Of a stretch of 30,195 bases of DNA, positions 16,019-23,496 are shown piece after piece (position 1 is the stretch's first letter; each line of letters starts with the position of its first letter). This DNA comes from an uncultured Desulfuromonadales bacterium. Lineage in GTDB: Bacteria > Desulfobacterota > Desulfuromonadia > Desulfuromonadales > Geopsychrobacteraceae. The position numbers and the translations under genes were made by a program. The notes beneath the pieces were generated by a model that was not told the origin of the DNA, searched no databases, and was given only the letters and a program-made list of their open reading frames with translations. The DNA is taken from contig CALZHQ010000023.1 in assembly GCA_945787295.1 (NCBI GenBank), positions 1 to 30,195 on the forward strand, in the 5' to 3' direction.

Positions 16019-17020
16019 ATGAAAAATAATAATTCCTGGTTAATGGTCACCCGCTGGCGGTTGTTGGTGCAGTGGACTTTTCTCGGCTGGTGCATCTTTC
16101 TCGGTGTACAGTTTGCGTTGTTTGTCCGTCATTTCGAATCATTCGGCCAAAGCGGCTATTATAGCCGTCCACCCGGAGTGGAAGGCTTTTTGCCGATCGG
16201 TGCGCTGGTCAGCCTGAAGGCCTGGCTCAGTAGCGGCTACTTCGATCCGATTCATCCGGCGGCCCTGGTGCTGTTCCTGACCTTTCTGGCGATGGCTCTG
16301 CTTGCCCGTAAGTCGTTCTGCTCCTGGCTCTGTCCGGTCGGTACCCTGGAGGAAGGTCTGTGGAAGCTGGGGCGCAAACTGTTCGGACATAATTTCCGCA
16401 TCTGGCGCTGGCTTGACCTACTGCTGCGGGTAATTAAATATGCCTTGCTGCTGTTCTTCGCCAAGACGGTCCTGCTCGACATGCCGGTGATGGCGATAAA
16501 GGGATTTCTCCAGGCTCCCTACTGGGCAGTGGCCGATGTCAGAATGCTGCACTTTTTTACCAACATGTCGCTGACCTCCATCGTCGTTATTCTGCTGCTG
16601 GCGGTCCTGTCGGTGGTTTACCAGAACTTCTGGTGCCGCTATCTCTGCCCGTACGGTGCGTTGCTCGGCCTGTTCAGTTTCTTAAGCCCGCTACGGATTG
16701 TTCGCAGGCAGGAAACCTGCACCGATTGTGGGGCCTGCAGCCGTGCCTGTCCGGCACAGATCAACGTACAGCAGAAACAAGCTGTCTGTTCCGTCGAATG
16801 CACGGGCTGCCTGACCTGTGTCAGCCGTTGTCCGGAACCAGCAACGCTGGCGATCGGGTTTTGGCGCCGGCCGTTACCGGCCTGGAGTTTTGCTGTGGTG
16901 GTGCTCGTGGTTTTTGGTGGCGGGGTCATGATAGGCATGCTCAGTGGCCATTGGGAATCCAGCTTGAGCTATGCCGATTTCCAGCGTCTAATTCCGATGG
17001 CTACCCGGTTCGGGCACTAA
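16019..17020 (+). CDS. Polytopic membrane 4Fe-4S protein (NapH/NosR-like)
   Basis: A 333-residue inner-membrane electron-transfer protein. ATG at 16019 is preferred over the upstream in-frame TTG at 16001; neither has a strong Shine-Dalgarno. About five hydrophobic helices are interrupted by two CxxxCP motifs, C101-SWL-C105-P and C206-RYL-C210-P, typical of the NapH/NosR/CcoG group. Two ferredoxin-like clusters follow on the cytoplasmic side (CTDCGACSRACP at 234-245; CTGCLTCVSRCP at 261-272), and a last helix lies at 287-308. The loop YSRPPGVEGFLPIGALVSLK is characteristic of uncharacterised anaerobe relatives. Such proteins pass quinol electrons to periplasmic reductases, but no reductase gene adjoins. 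It starts 93 bases after the ATP-grasp gene and converges on the radical SAM gene. Confidence 0.88.
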   Translation: MKNNNSWLMVTRWRLLVQWTFLGWCIFLGVQFALFVRHFESFGQSGYYSRPPGVEGFLPIGALVSLKAWLSSGYFDPIHPAALVLFLTFLAMALLARKSFCSWLCPVGTLEEGLWKLGRKLFGHNFRIWRWLDLLLRVIKYALLLFFAKTVLLDMPVMAIKGFLQAPYWAVADVRMLHFFTNMSLTSIVVILLLAVLSVVYQNFWCRYLCPYGALLGLFSFLSPLRIVRRQETCTDCGACSRACPAQINVQQKQAVCSVECTGCLTCVSRCPEPATLAIGFWRRPLPAWSFAVVVLVVFGGGVMIGMLSGHWESSLSYADFQRLIPMATRFGH

Positions 17021-17030
17021 CAAATTTCTG

Positions 17031-18086
17031 TCAAAAAAAATTGCCAAGCTCGACACCTTCTGCGTCGGATAGATTATGTATTAATGACCTGAAGATATGA
17101 TGATCTGGATGCTCCGGAAGGTGCACTGCCCGCTGTTTGAATTCCTCCCGCCTGTAGGTTCCCCAGTTGACCAATTGACTCAGATAGAGCTTGGCATTAT
17201 AGCTCTCAGCCAGCTCCTGCAGTTGTGAAATCTCCCGCCAGTTGTTCTGCTGCACCACCATGCTCAATTTCAGCTGGCAGCTAATCTTACTGAGAAAACG
17301 CAAGTTCTTTTGCAGCTGAGAATAATTGCCACCCGGGCGATTCAGTTGGTAGGTCCATTCGGTTGCGGCATCGATGGAAATTTCAATTTCACTGACCAGG
17401 CTGTGCAGGTTGGGGAGGCTTTGCCACATCTGTTCAGTGAAGAGTTGCCCGTTACTGTGCAGGCGGATCTGCTGCAGTTGCGGGAAATCGCTCTGCTTGA
17501 GTTTGCGCAGCAACGCGAGATAGGTCGGGCTACCGAAGGGATCGCCGAAGCCACTTAAGGTGATGCTGGCGGCATGTGGGATCAGTTCTGTCAGCAGAAT
17601 TTCGTTGATAGTCTTTACCCGCTCCAGGCCTTCTCCGGAGGCTTGCTGCTTTTGCCTGCGGCAACTCGGGCAGGCTAGGTTACAGCTGTGGTCGAAACAG
17701 AGATTGAGCTGGACTGGGCGGTAGGGCAAGCGACTGCTTTGACTGATGAGTGCTGCCTTGACTCTTTGGTCGGTAATTTGCTCAGGAAGGCAGACCGGTG
17801 ACGTGCGATGTGCTAGGTGGGGACAGCGCTTTTCACTGCAGCTATGAAAGCTGCCGTTGATGACCGTTTTACGGATTTCCTGGGCAACCGCACCGTTCCA
17901 GATCTCATCAATCGTTTGTTGCAACAGGTTGCCGATCGGCCGCTTCAACCAGGCCGGACAGCAAAGAAAGACGCTGCCATCCGGATGTACCTCGAACCAT
18001 TCGAAGGGCCGGGTGCAGATCGGTTGTTGTTCTGGTAAGGTCAAGTAAGGCTCCATCTCTTTTAGCTTTGCAGGGAGTTTTACCAT
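17031..18086 (-). CDS. Radical SAM protein with N-terminal SPASM-like Cys-rich domain
   Basis: A 351-residue radical SAM enzyme. The SAM-cluster cysteines are C135, C139 and C142 (SCNLACPSC), followed by strands TLSGFGDPF and IRLHSNGQL that fit the barrel. Before the barrel, residues 20-100 form a SPASM/twitch-like cluster domain: PFEWFEVHPDGSVFLCCPAW (Cys42, Cys43), IGNLLQQTIDEIWNG, then C83 and C88. Such domains usually come after the barrel, so the order is reversed. ATG at 18086 lies head to head with the cupin start; ATG at 18056 is an alternative that would drop ten residues. No ribosome site is clear for either. SPASM enzymes often modify peptides or proteins, but no peptide substrate gene was recognised nearby. 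Confidence 0.85.
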   Translation of the reverse strand: MVKLPAKLKEMEPYLTLPEQQPICTRPFEWFEVHPDGSVFLCCPAWLKRPIGNLLQQTIDEIWNGAVAQEIRKTVINGSFHSCSEKRCPHLAHRTSPVCLPEQITDQRVKAALISQSSRLPYRPVQLNLCFDHSCNLACPSCRRQKQQASGEGLERVKTINEILLTELIPHAASITLSGFGDPFGSPTYLALLRKLKQSDFPQLQQIRLHSNGQLFTEQMWQSLPNLHSLVSEIEISIDAATEWTYQLNRPGGNYSQLQKNLRFLSKISCQLKLSMVVQQNNWREISQLQELAESYNAKLYLSQLVNWGTYRREEFKQRAVHLPEHPDHHIFRSLIHNLSDAEGVELGNFF

Positions 18087-18564
18087 GCATCCACGGGCGC
18101 AACAACTGATTGAAAAACTGAAGCTGCAACCACATCCTGAAGGCGGATACTACCGCGAAGTTTATCGTTCTGAGTTGCAGGTCCATTCCGCGGCGGTTGG
18201 AGAGTTGCGAGCGGCCGCAACAGATATCTACTTCCTCTTGCCGGCCGGACAACTCAGCCGCTGGCATCGGGTTGCTCATGACGAACTCTGGAACTTCTAT
18301 GAAGGTGCGCCACTGTCATTGCATCAACTCAATCCTGAATTTTCAGAACATCTCTCTCGCCAGCTTGATCCGCAGATTGGTCAATTCAAGCAACTGGTTC
18401 CGGCAGGGCATTGGCAGGCTGCCGAAACTAGCGGTGTCTATACCTTGCTCGGTTGCACTGTCTTTCCGGGCTTCGATTTCGCAGATTTCCGCCTGCTGAA
18501 AGATCTACCGGAATCTGCCGCAAAAGTGTTTGCAAATTATCCGGAAATTTCCCGTTTCATTTGA
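18085..18564 (+). CDS. Cupin-superfamily protein (DUF985)
   Basis: A 159-residue protein of the DUF985 cupin family, recognised by HPEGGYYREVYRS (17-29), the FLLPAGQLSRWHRV strand (50-63), DELWNFYEG (66-74) and GCTVFPGFDFADF near the C-terminus. His61 and neighbouring residues are the likely metal or ligand site. Some relatives bind sugar-like ligands, but the physiological role is unsettled. GGGAG sits seven bases before the ATG, which makes this start firm. The ATG shares two bases with the start codon of the divergent radical SAM gene, so the two genes have no true intergenic region. Confidence 0.88.
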   Translation: MHPRAQQLIEKLKLQPHPEGGYYREVYRSELQVHSAAVGELRAAATDIYFLLPAGQLSRWHRVAHDELWNFYEGAPLSLHQLNPEFSEHLSRQLDPQIGQFKQLVPAGHWQAAETSGVYTLLGCTVFPGFDFADFRLLKDLPESAAKVFANYPEISRFI

Positions 18565-18588
18565 GTAATCACTAAGTGGCTTTATAAT
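18561..18588 (+). promoter_or_regulatory. Promoter for the duplicated-domain secreted protein
   Basis: TTGAGT (18561-18566, overlapping the cupin stop codon), a 16-base spacer and a perfect TATAAT (18583-18588). The gene start at 18634 lies 45 bases beyond it. Confidence 0.6.
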
Positions 18589-18633
18589 GAAAGCATTGTG
18601 AATGTTCTGCCCGGCTTTGTGAAAGGGAGAGTT

Positions 18634-19407
18634 ATGGCCAGGAAATTATTGCAGATACTTGGTCTTGCGTTGCTAGCTGTGGCGCTTTTTAGCACGCCAC
18701 TCCTGGCAAAAAGCAGTCAGTCAGGCAGTCTTCCGGATAGCTATCTGAAGGCTGACGAATTAAGAAAGCTTGTTTATAACACGACAGCAGAAGTTGAGTT
18801 CGGTAAAACGAAAAACAAAGGGTTGATCTATTTCAGCCCAAATGGGGAGCTCAAGCTGATCAAGCACGACATCCTTTACAAAGGGTATTGGAAGGTCAGA
18901 AAAAATGATCGTTTATGTACTCAAATAGAAGGCTCTTCCTGGGATTGTCGAATAGTAGCAAAAGTCAAGAAGGGATATCGTCAGTACATTGTCAAGAAAA
19001 GTGGCAAACATCGGCCTGAATTAACTTACCGAAAGTTCCACTCCGGCAAACAACTGACTCTCCATCGTGCCCCCCTGTTGCCAAGAGGGACCCTTAATGC
19101 TCGGCAACTAAAAAAACTGTTCTCAGATAAATCGGTTGAATCTGTAACGGCAAAAAAAGGTCGGCTCAGCCAGACTTATTATGCTCCGAACGGTTCAGTT
19201 GAGCAGTTACGAAGCGGCGTAAAACGTGCCGGAAAATGGCGTGTGACAGACGAAGGACGGATTTGTCTGCAGATGGAGGATCGCAAAGAAAAATGTCGGA
19301 TTATCGTTAAAGAAGGGGACAAATACAAAAAATATATCGTCAAGAAAAACGGCGATCATCAGCACAGTGTCACTTATCGGAACTTTGCTGCTGGAAAACG
19401 CCTCTGA
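18634..19407 (+). CDS. Secreted protein of two tandem homologous domains, function unknown
   Basis: ATG at 18634 is chosen over the upstream GTG at 18598 because GGGAG lies just before it and a clean signal peptide follows (hydrophobic core LLQILGLALLAVALF, cleavage near LLA-K). The 257-residue product has two copies of one domain, at about 35-141 and 152-257. Each runs through a helix (ADELRKLVYN; ARQLKKLFSD), a Y-(F/Y)-(S/A)-PNG turn, a G-(Y/K)-W-(K/R)-V strand, a Cys pair (C95/C105; C211/C221), YIVKK and a closing TYR-x-F-x-x-GK. The cysteine pairs probably form disulfides. The layout loosely recalls DUF995-type small periplasmic domains, but I do not recognise the family with certainty. 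The protein is basic, rich in Lys, and monocistronic between its own promoter and terminator. Confidence 0.8.
   Translation: MARKLLQILGLALLAVALFSTPLLAKSSQSGSLPDSYLKADELRKLVYNTTAEVEFGKTKNKGLIYFSPNGELKLIKHDILYKGYWKVRKNDRLCTQIEGSSWDCRIVAKVKKGYRQYIVKKSGKHRPELTYRKFHSGKQLTLHRAPLLPRGTLNARQLKKLFSDKSVESVTAKKGRLSQTYYAPNGSVEQLRSGVKRAGKWRVTDEGRICLQMEDRKEKCRIIVKEGDKYKKYIVKKNGDHQHSVTYRNFAAGKRL
18736..19404 (+). repeat. Protein-level tandem duplication inside the secreted protein
   Basis: Unit 1 is encoded by 18736-19056 and unit 2 by 19087-19404. They share the order PNG, GxWxV, Cys-9-residues-Cys, YIVKK and TYRxFxxGK, but the DNA has diverged, so the duplication is old. Confidence 0.75.
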
Positions 19408-19432
19408 ATATGGCTGGGCTCACATGATATGA

Positions 19433-19465
19433 AAGGCTCGCCCGAGTCCGGGGGGAGCCTTTTTT
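19433..19465 (+). terminator. Rho-independent terminator
   Basis: AAGGCTC (19433-19439) pairs with GAGCCTT (19455-19461), with inner CCC/GGG pairing, followed by TTTTTT on the plus strand. It abuts the stop codon of the convergent hydrolase gene. Confidence 0.85.
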
Positions 19466-20268
19466 CAGTTCTGTTCTTCAAAAAGAAAGTCAAAGACTAT
19501 TTCTGTAAATGGCGGGTGAGCCAGATAGCTTTCGTAGGCATGACTGGCGTTGGGGACAGTTTCCAGCCGAAAGTCGCTTGCAATCCCGTAGGCGCGACCC
19601 AGGGCACGAGCGGATGCGGTCCAGCGTTCGGCGCGTTCGATCCGGTCTAAGCCCTGAAAGGAGTCGATTTCACGGATTGTGTTTAAATCCTTGTCTCGCA
19701 AGTCATCTTCCTCCCCGATCAACACCAGGGTGGGGATCTGCAGAAATTTTTCAATGGCAAACTTCAGGTTTGGCCAATCCCTGGTCGACTTAATCCCATA
19801 GGGATACTTCCGTTCCGGGGAAGGGAACGTGTACCAACCCGGTGCAGTCAAGACCATCCGTGCGACCCGTTTCGGATAAAACATGGCATAGCGATGCAGA
19901 AATTGTCCGCCACCGGAAAAGCCGAATATGTGCATCGGGGCGGGCGGAATACCCAGCCATTCATGTGCATCCTGAAGGACGTGATCAAATGCCATGTCAG
20001 CACGTTCCTGATTACTTGAGGTGCCGAGTTGTTGATAGCGGGGGAAATCCTCTTTCGGGAATAGGGGGGCAATAATAATCGTGCCATGCTTTTCTGCCTG
20101 GGCTGTAAAACCCTGGACATGTTCTTCGGCATTGCGGGAAATCCCGTGGATAGAATAAAAGATTTTTCTCTTTTCGGCCATTTCCTGAGGAATATAGACA
20201 AAATATTTCATCTGCGACATGCCATCAATATTGCGATGGTGGATTTTTCCCGGTTGTGGTCTGTCCAT
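19465..20268 (-). CDS. Alpha/beta-hydrolase fold protein
   Basis: A 267-residue cytoplasmic hydrolase. The start is fixed by AAGGAG six bases before the ATG at 20268; a longer in-frame reading lacks a ribosome site. The strand KIFYSIHGISRNAEEH (35-50) gives the oxyanion region, GFSGGG (116-121) the nucleophile Ser118, GEEDD (185-189) the likely acid, and NASHAYES (240-247) His243. The fold is close to poly-hydroxybutyrate depolymerase and esterase-type proteins, but the substrate is unknown. It is the last gene of a minus-strand set with the ABC exporter (22 bases upstream) and the P-loop NTPase, which suggests that it processes the exported compound or its precursor. Confidence 0.88.
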   Translation of the reverse strand: MDRPQPGKIHHRNIDGMSQMKYFVYIPQEMAEKRKIFYSIHGISRNAEEHVQGFTAQAEKHGTIIIAPLFPKEDFPRYQQLGTSSNQERADMAFDHVLQDAHEWLGIPPAPMHIFGFSGGGQFLHRYAMFYPKRVARMVLTAPGWYTFPSPERKYPYGIKSTRDWPNLKFAIEKFLQIPTLVLIGEEDDLRDKDLNTIREIDSFQGLDRIERAERWTASARALGRAYGIASDFRLETVPNASHAYESYLAHPPFTEIVFDFLFEEQN

Positions 20269-20290
20269 GTGAAGCTCCTTGTCTCGGAGG

Positions 20291-21994
20291 CTAATCTGCA
20301 GTCCGCAAACGGTCTGCTCGAAGAGGATTCTCTGCGACTCTTGACAACTCACCAGCCTCCAGATACCAGTAACGGTCCGCCAGCGTTAGCCGGTCCTCAG
20401 AGCGACTTACCATTAAAATAGTCCCCGAAAAGTCTCTGATTACATTTTCCAGCACCTGAACCGCTTGCTCGTCAAGATTGGCATCCATCTCGTCAATAAT
20501 CAGAATTGAGGGATGTCCTAGCAAAGCCCTTGCTATCGCTAGCTTGTGTCGCTGCCCGAGCGAAAGGTTTTCGCCCCCTTCGTGAACACGAAATTCTTCC
20601 CCTTGCGGGAGCTTGTTGAGCAGATCATCAAGCTCACACAGGTTTTTGATCTGTTCAATCTCTGCTTCGCTCGCTTCAGGTGCACGATAGCGCAGGTTGT
20701 AGCGAACAGAACCCTTCAGTAGGGGCAGATCGGGACTGACGATACCGAACGCTTGACGAACCGAAGCCAGATTGCAGCTGCCAATGTCCTGCCCGTCAAT
20801 TATGATCTTGCCGGTTGTTGGATCGACCAGTCTGGCGATCACTTGCAGCAGCGTTGATTTGCCGGCCCCGTTATCACCAATAATTGCGAGTTTAGAACCA
20901 CCGGGGATGGTGCCTGAGAGCTTTTTCAGAGACCCGCTTAAGCTGACCTGCTGCAGTTCGATTTCTCCGTTGCTGACCTGCAGGGACGGCCGGTTGGCAG
21001 AGCGGCCCCGTAACGCCTTGGTCTGCATGAACTCAAGTATTTTTTGCCGTGAGACACGATAAGTCTGCAGGTATTCATGGACCCGTCCGAGGTCGCGGAA
21101 GGCATTAGATAGGAAACCAACCACCGCCATGGCCGCAACCACGTTTCCGGAACTGGTCATATTGCGAAAAACTTCCAATGCCCCGAGAGAGAGAATCGCT
21201 GCCATCGATAGAGCGGTGGCACCGTCATTGACCACCCGCATACTCGCCGAAGCTTTAGCGCGGTCAATCATCGCATCGCGAAGTTGCCAGCTCTGCTTTT
21301 TGAACCGGGAACGTTCCCGGTTCTGTTGGTTGAAAGCCTGGATAACATTGATCGATCTGATTTTTTCGTTGATGTTGCCGGCCAGACGGCCACGAAGCCG
21401 GCGGGTTTCGCTGACCACCTGGTGCATTTTAGGACCCAGCTTCAGATTCCAGGTGAGCCCCAGGGAGAGGATGATGGTTGAACAGATTGCCAGGTAGGGG
21501 TCAAGATAGCCGAGCACACCGATTGAAATCACCGTAACGATTGCGGCAACGACAATCCGGGCTAGCCCCAGACTGACCCAACGCCGTATTGCTGAGAGGT
21601 CACCGACAAAGCGCAGCATTGACGCCCCAGTACTGCGATGGGCGAGTGATCGGGGGGCAAAATATTTCATCCGATCAAAAATTTTCAAGCGGATGCGGTG
21701 GACATACTCCTGTCCCAACCGTTCGGCATCGATTCGTTCGAGCCAGCGTAGCCAAGCAGCAAACCCCGTGCAGCTGAGCAGACCGGCGGCGAATATGGCA
21801 ATTTGCCAAACTTCACCGGTTTCGAACAGGTGGACCTCCGGGTCGTCAAATTCCGGGTTGAGCAGCACATTGAAGGCGTGGCGGACCAAAAACATTGAGC
21901 CGATCACCATTGCCGCTTGCAGGATGCCGTTGATAATCAGCCGTAGCAGGAGCCAGCGCCGCGACCCGGCAAATATCTCCGGTAGCTGAATCAT
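20291..21994 (-). CDS. ABC exporter (fused membrane and ATPase domains) with altered Q- and H-loops
   Basis: A half-size type IV exporter of 567 residues that should work as a dimer. Membrane helices are at about 14-36, 63-82, 140-162, 166-183, 262-276 and 284-298. The ATPase domain (345-550) keeps Walker A GDNGAGKST (373-381), signature LSLGQ (477-481) and Walker B ILIIDE with Asp501 and Glu502. Two switch residues differ from the norm. The Q-loop Gln is Pro421 (IVSPDLPLL), and the H-loop His aligns with Arg531 (LMVSRSEDR). It overlaps the P-loop NTPase gene by ATGA, so the two are co-translated. Cargo is unknown. Whether it pairs with itself or with another half-transporter encoded elsewhere is not visible. 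Confidence 0.9.
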   Translation of the reverse strand: MIQLPEIFAGSRRWLLLRLIINGILQAAMVIGSMFLVRHAFNVLLNPEFDDPEVHLFETGEVWQIAIFAAGLLSCTGFAAWLRWLERIDAERLGQEYVHRIRLKIFDRMKYFAPRSLAHRSTGASMLRFVGDLSAIRRWVSLGLARIVVAAIVTVISIGVLGYLDPYLAICSTIILSLGLTWNLKLGPKMHQVVSETRRLRGRLAGNINEKIRSINVIQAFNQQNRERSRFKKQSWQLRDAMIDRAKASASMRVVNDGATALSMAAILSLGALEVFRNMTSSGNVVAAMAVVGFLSNAFRDLGRVHEYLQTYRVSRQKILEFMQTKALRGRSANRPSLQVSNGEIELQQVSLSGSLKKLSGTIPGGSKLAIIGDNGAGKSTLLQVIARLVDPTTGKIIIDGQDIGSCNLASVRQAFGIVSPDLPLLKGSVRYNLRYRAPEASEAEIEQIKNLCELDDLLNKLPQGEEFRVHEGGENLSLGQRHKLAIARALLGHPSILIIDEMDANLDEQAVQVLENVIRDFSGTILMVSRSEDRLTLADRYWYLEAGELSRVAENPLRADRLRTAD

Positions 21995-23085
21995 CCGGGT
22001 TCCTTCCTTGTTGCGGCGGCTTTATGTTGCTGATTCCGGTATTGCAGGCAACTGAAAATGTAACTGGAGACACTTGGTCTCGCCAGGGCGTTGGTGTGGT
22101 AAACCGGCAGACCACAGACCTCTTCCGCCTCGCGTTGCGCCAGTGGTGATGAAGTTAACACCCCGGTGATGGCGAGAACCGGTAGCTGACGGGCGGTCAG
22201 CCAGGAAATCCCGGATTGGGCACCGAGGGCATCATTGGCAGCAAAAATGACCCCGTCGATCCAGTTGGTAAACTCAGGTGTTGCAAACAGGCGGGCGGTT
22301 TCCCTTTGCAACAGACCATCGGCAACTTCGATAACGATCACATCCGGCTTTGATGCAGCCATCTCGTGGCCGAGGGTCATGACGACGTCGAGAAGTACTT
22401 CGCGGTTAACCCGGTAGGTAGAAACGTAACCGGCATCAACAAAATCAAAAACCGGATCAGCCCCGGCATCGACTAGCGTCCGGTAATCGGCACCGGCGCC
22501 GGTCCCGGTAAACTTAGCGGCGGCCACCTTGATATCTTGGCGGACAAAGCCTTTTACCAGATTGGCACAGGCGGTGGTTTTACCTGAATTCATTGAGGTA
22601 CCGGCGACCACCAGGACCAGTGGACTGGGGTCGATCCGGTCGGCTTTCGGCAATCGTGAATTTTGCAGATTGATGCGATGCCCACCCTTATCGGTCAGCA
22701 GCCCCAATGGTGTGATGCGGGTTGCCGTTTTGACCCGGTCATGGCGGTTCAGCAAGCGTGCTGCGACTCCGCCAGCTGCGACCAGCCGGCAGGCTCCAAG
22801 GTGTTCGGGGACAACCCCTTCAAACTGATCAGGTGCGTAGCGATTACCGTAAGCGACAACGATTTCGTCCCCTTCGAAGAGGGTTGCACGGCGACTGGTG
22901 ATCAGCTCTAAGCGCTTATGGTGGCCCAGTTCTTCAACGCGTGCCAGGACAAGATCTCCGGCCAGCGGAGAAACGCTGCCGGTCAATAATTGAAAATTCT
23001 GATCTCGTGAGATTCGCCTGGTGGTGTAGGCCCATTTGGCTTGCTTCAGACGTTTCTGCGCTAAGGGTTCAAGTCGAATATCCAT
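21991..23085 (-). CDS. P-loop NTPase of the dethiobiotin-synthetase-like class (possibly DUF1611-related)
   Basis: A 364-residue protein. ATG at 23085 has AGGGAG five bases upstream. An N-terminal domain (about 30-140, including GDLVLARVEELG and EIVVAYGNRYAPDQFEG) looks like a small beta barrel. The C-terminal half starts with the strand LVLVVAGTSMNSGKTT (P-loop 162-171) and carries KFTGTGAG (191-198), VIVIEVADGLLQRE (249-262) and FAANDALGAQ (281-290), an arrangement typical of SIMIBI ATPases such as dethiobiotin synthetase. DUF1611 proteins, some reported as D-glutamate N-acetyltransferases (DgcN), have a similar plan, but the match here is uncertain. It leads the operon with the ABC exporter and hydrolase. 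Its exact reaction is unknown. Confidence 0.75.
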   Translation of the reverse strand: MDIRLEPLAQKRLKQAKWAYTTRRISRDQNFQLLTGSVSPLAGDLVLARVEELGHHKRLELITSRRATLFEGDEIVVAYGNRYAPDQFEGVVPEHLGACRLVAAGGVAARLLNRHDRVKTATRITPLGLLTDKGGHRINLQNSRLPKADRIDPSPLVLVVAGTSMNSGKTTACANLVKGFVRQDIKVAAAKFTGTGAGADYRTLVDAGADPVFDFVDAGYVSTYRVNREVLLDVVMTLGHEMAASKPDVIVIEVADGLLQRETARLFATPEFTNWIDGVIFAANDALGAQSGISWLTARQLPVLAITGVLTSSPLAQREAEEVCGLPVYHTNALARPSVSSYIFSCLQYRNQQHKAAATRKEPG

Positions 23086-23132
23086 GAATTCTCCCTGAGA
23101 GAATGTGATGGTAATTTGGAGCAGTGAACTAA

Positions 23133-23161
23133 ATCCTAGCCGCCAATAGGTGAGTTGACAA
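23133..23161 (-). promoter_or_regulatory. Candidate promoter of the P-loop NTPase/ABC exporter operon
   Basis: On the minus strand: TTGTCA, a 17-base spacer and TAGGAT, 48 bases before the ATG at 23085. Back to back with the ilv leader promoter. Moderate match. Confidence 0.4.
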
Positions 23162-23241
23162 GTCAGCAATCGCGATATGTCGTGGTTTAAGTGCGTGTGT
23201 ATGGTCAGACCAATTGTTGACCGAAAAGGCGATCTTTTCTG

Positions 23242-23270
23242 TTGACAGGCTTTGCCGCACTCAGTTAAAT
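23242..23270 (+). promoter_or_regulatory. Promoter of the ilv leader and acetolactate synthase
   Basis: TTGACA at 23242-23247, a 17-base spacer and TTAAAT at 23265-23270. Transcription would begin near 23277, giving a short 5' end before the leader ribosome site at 23281. Confidence 0.7.
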
Positions 23271-23294
23271 TCACTTATCCAAGGAGTTAAAACG

Positions 23295-23357
23295 ATGTTT
23301 CGAGCGATTTTGAACATAAACTTGCTGCTGGTCGTAGTTGTAGTCGTCGTCACCTGA
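23295..23357 (+). CDS. Leu/Val-rich leader peptide of the acetolactate synthase gene
   Basis: A 20-residue peptide, too short for normal gene calling, with AAGGAG (23281-23286) eight bases upstream. After MFRAILNIN it reads LLL then seven Val in a row and a final Thr. Ribosome stalling at the Leu-Leu-Leu-Val(7) run would sense charged leucine and valine tRNA levels, as in the E. coli ilvBN leader. Two terminator-like hairpins follow and then ilvB. The isoleucine codons (positions 5 and 8) lie before the run, so isoleucine control would be weaker. Confidence 0.92.
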   Translation: MFRAILNINLLLVVVVVVVT

Positions 23358-23394
23358 CGGCTCGCGGCAACCTCGGTTCAATTCGCCAGAATCG

Positions 23395-23431
23395 AAAGGG
23401 AGCTCGGGTCACTTGCCCTGCGCTCCCTTTT
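23395..23431 (+). terminator. First attenuator hairpin
   Basis: A nine-base-pair stem with additional inner GGG/CCC pairing, then TTTTC. The T run is short, so termination here may be partial or the hairpin may be a pause or antitermination element. Confidence 0.6.
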
Positions 23432-23444
23432 CTATAGTTGAAAA

Positions 23445-23483
23445 GGCCGCGGGGCAACGGACCGCGGCCTGTTTTATTTTTTT
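23445..23483 (+). terminator. Second attenuator hairpin (strong terminator)
   Basis: A perfect 8-bp GC-only stem, GGCCGCGG/CCGCGGCC, with a nine-base loop, followed by TGTTTTATTTTTTT. It ends immediately before the GAAGGAG ribosome site of ilvB, so termination here would silence the gene. Confidence 0.8.
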
Positions 23484-23496
23484 GAAGGAGAATATA

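Larger units (their letters stand above)
23358..23483 (+). promoter_or_regulatory. Transcription attenuator region of ilvB
   Basis: Three hairpins can be drawn. A 7-bp stem (TCGGTTC 23373-23379 with GAATCGA 23389-23395, one GU pair) touches the first base of the next. Hairpin 2 is AAAGGGAGC (23395-23403) with GCTCCCTTT (23422-23430) and a short T run. Hairpin 3 is GGCCGCGG (23445-23452) with CCGCGGCC (23462-23469), followed by a T-rich tract to 23483 that directly abuts the ilvB ribosome site. The partner pairing that would act as antiterminator was not proven by eye. Confidence 0.75.
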
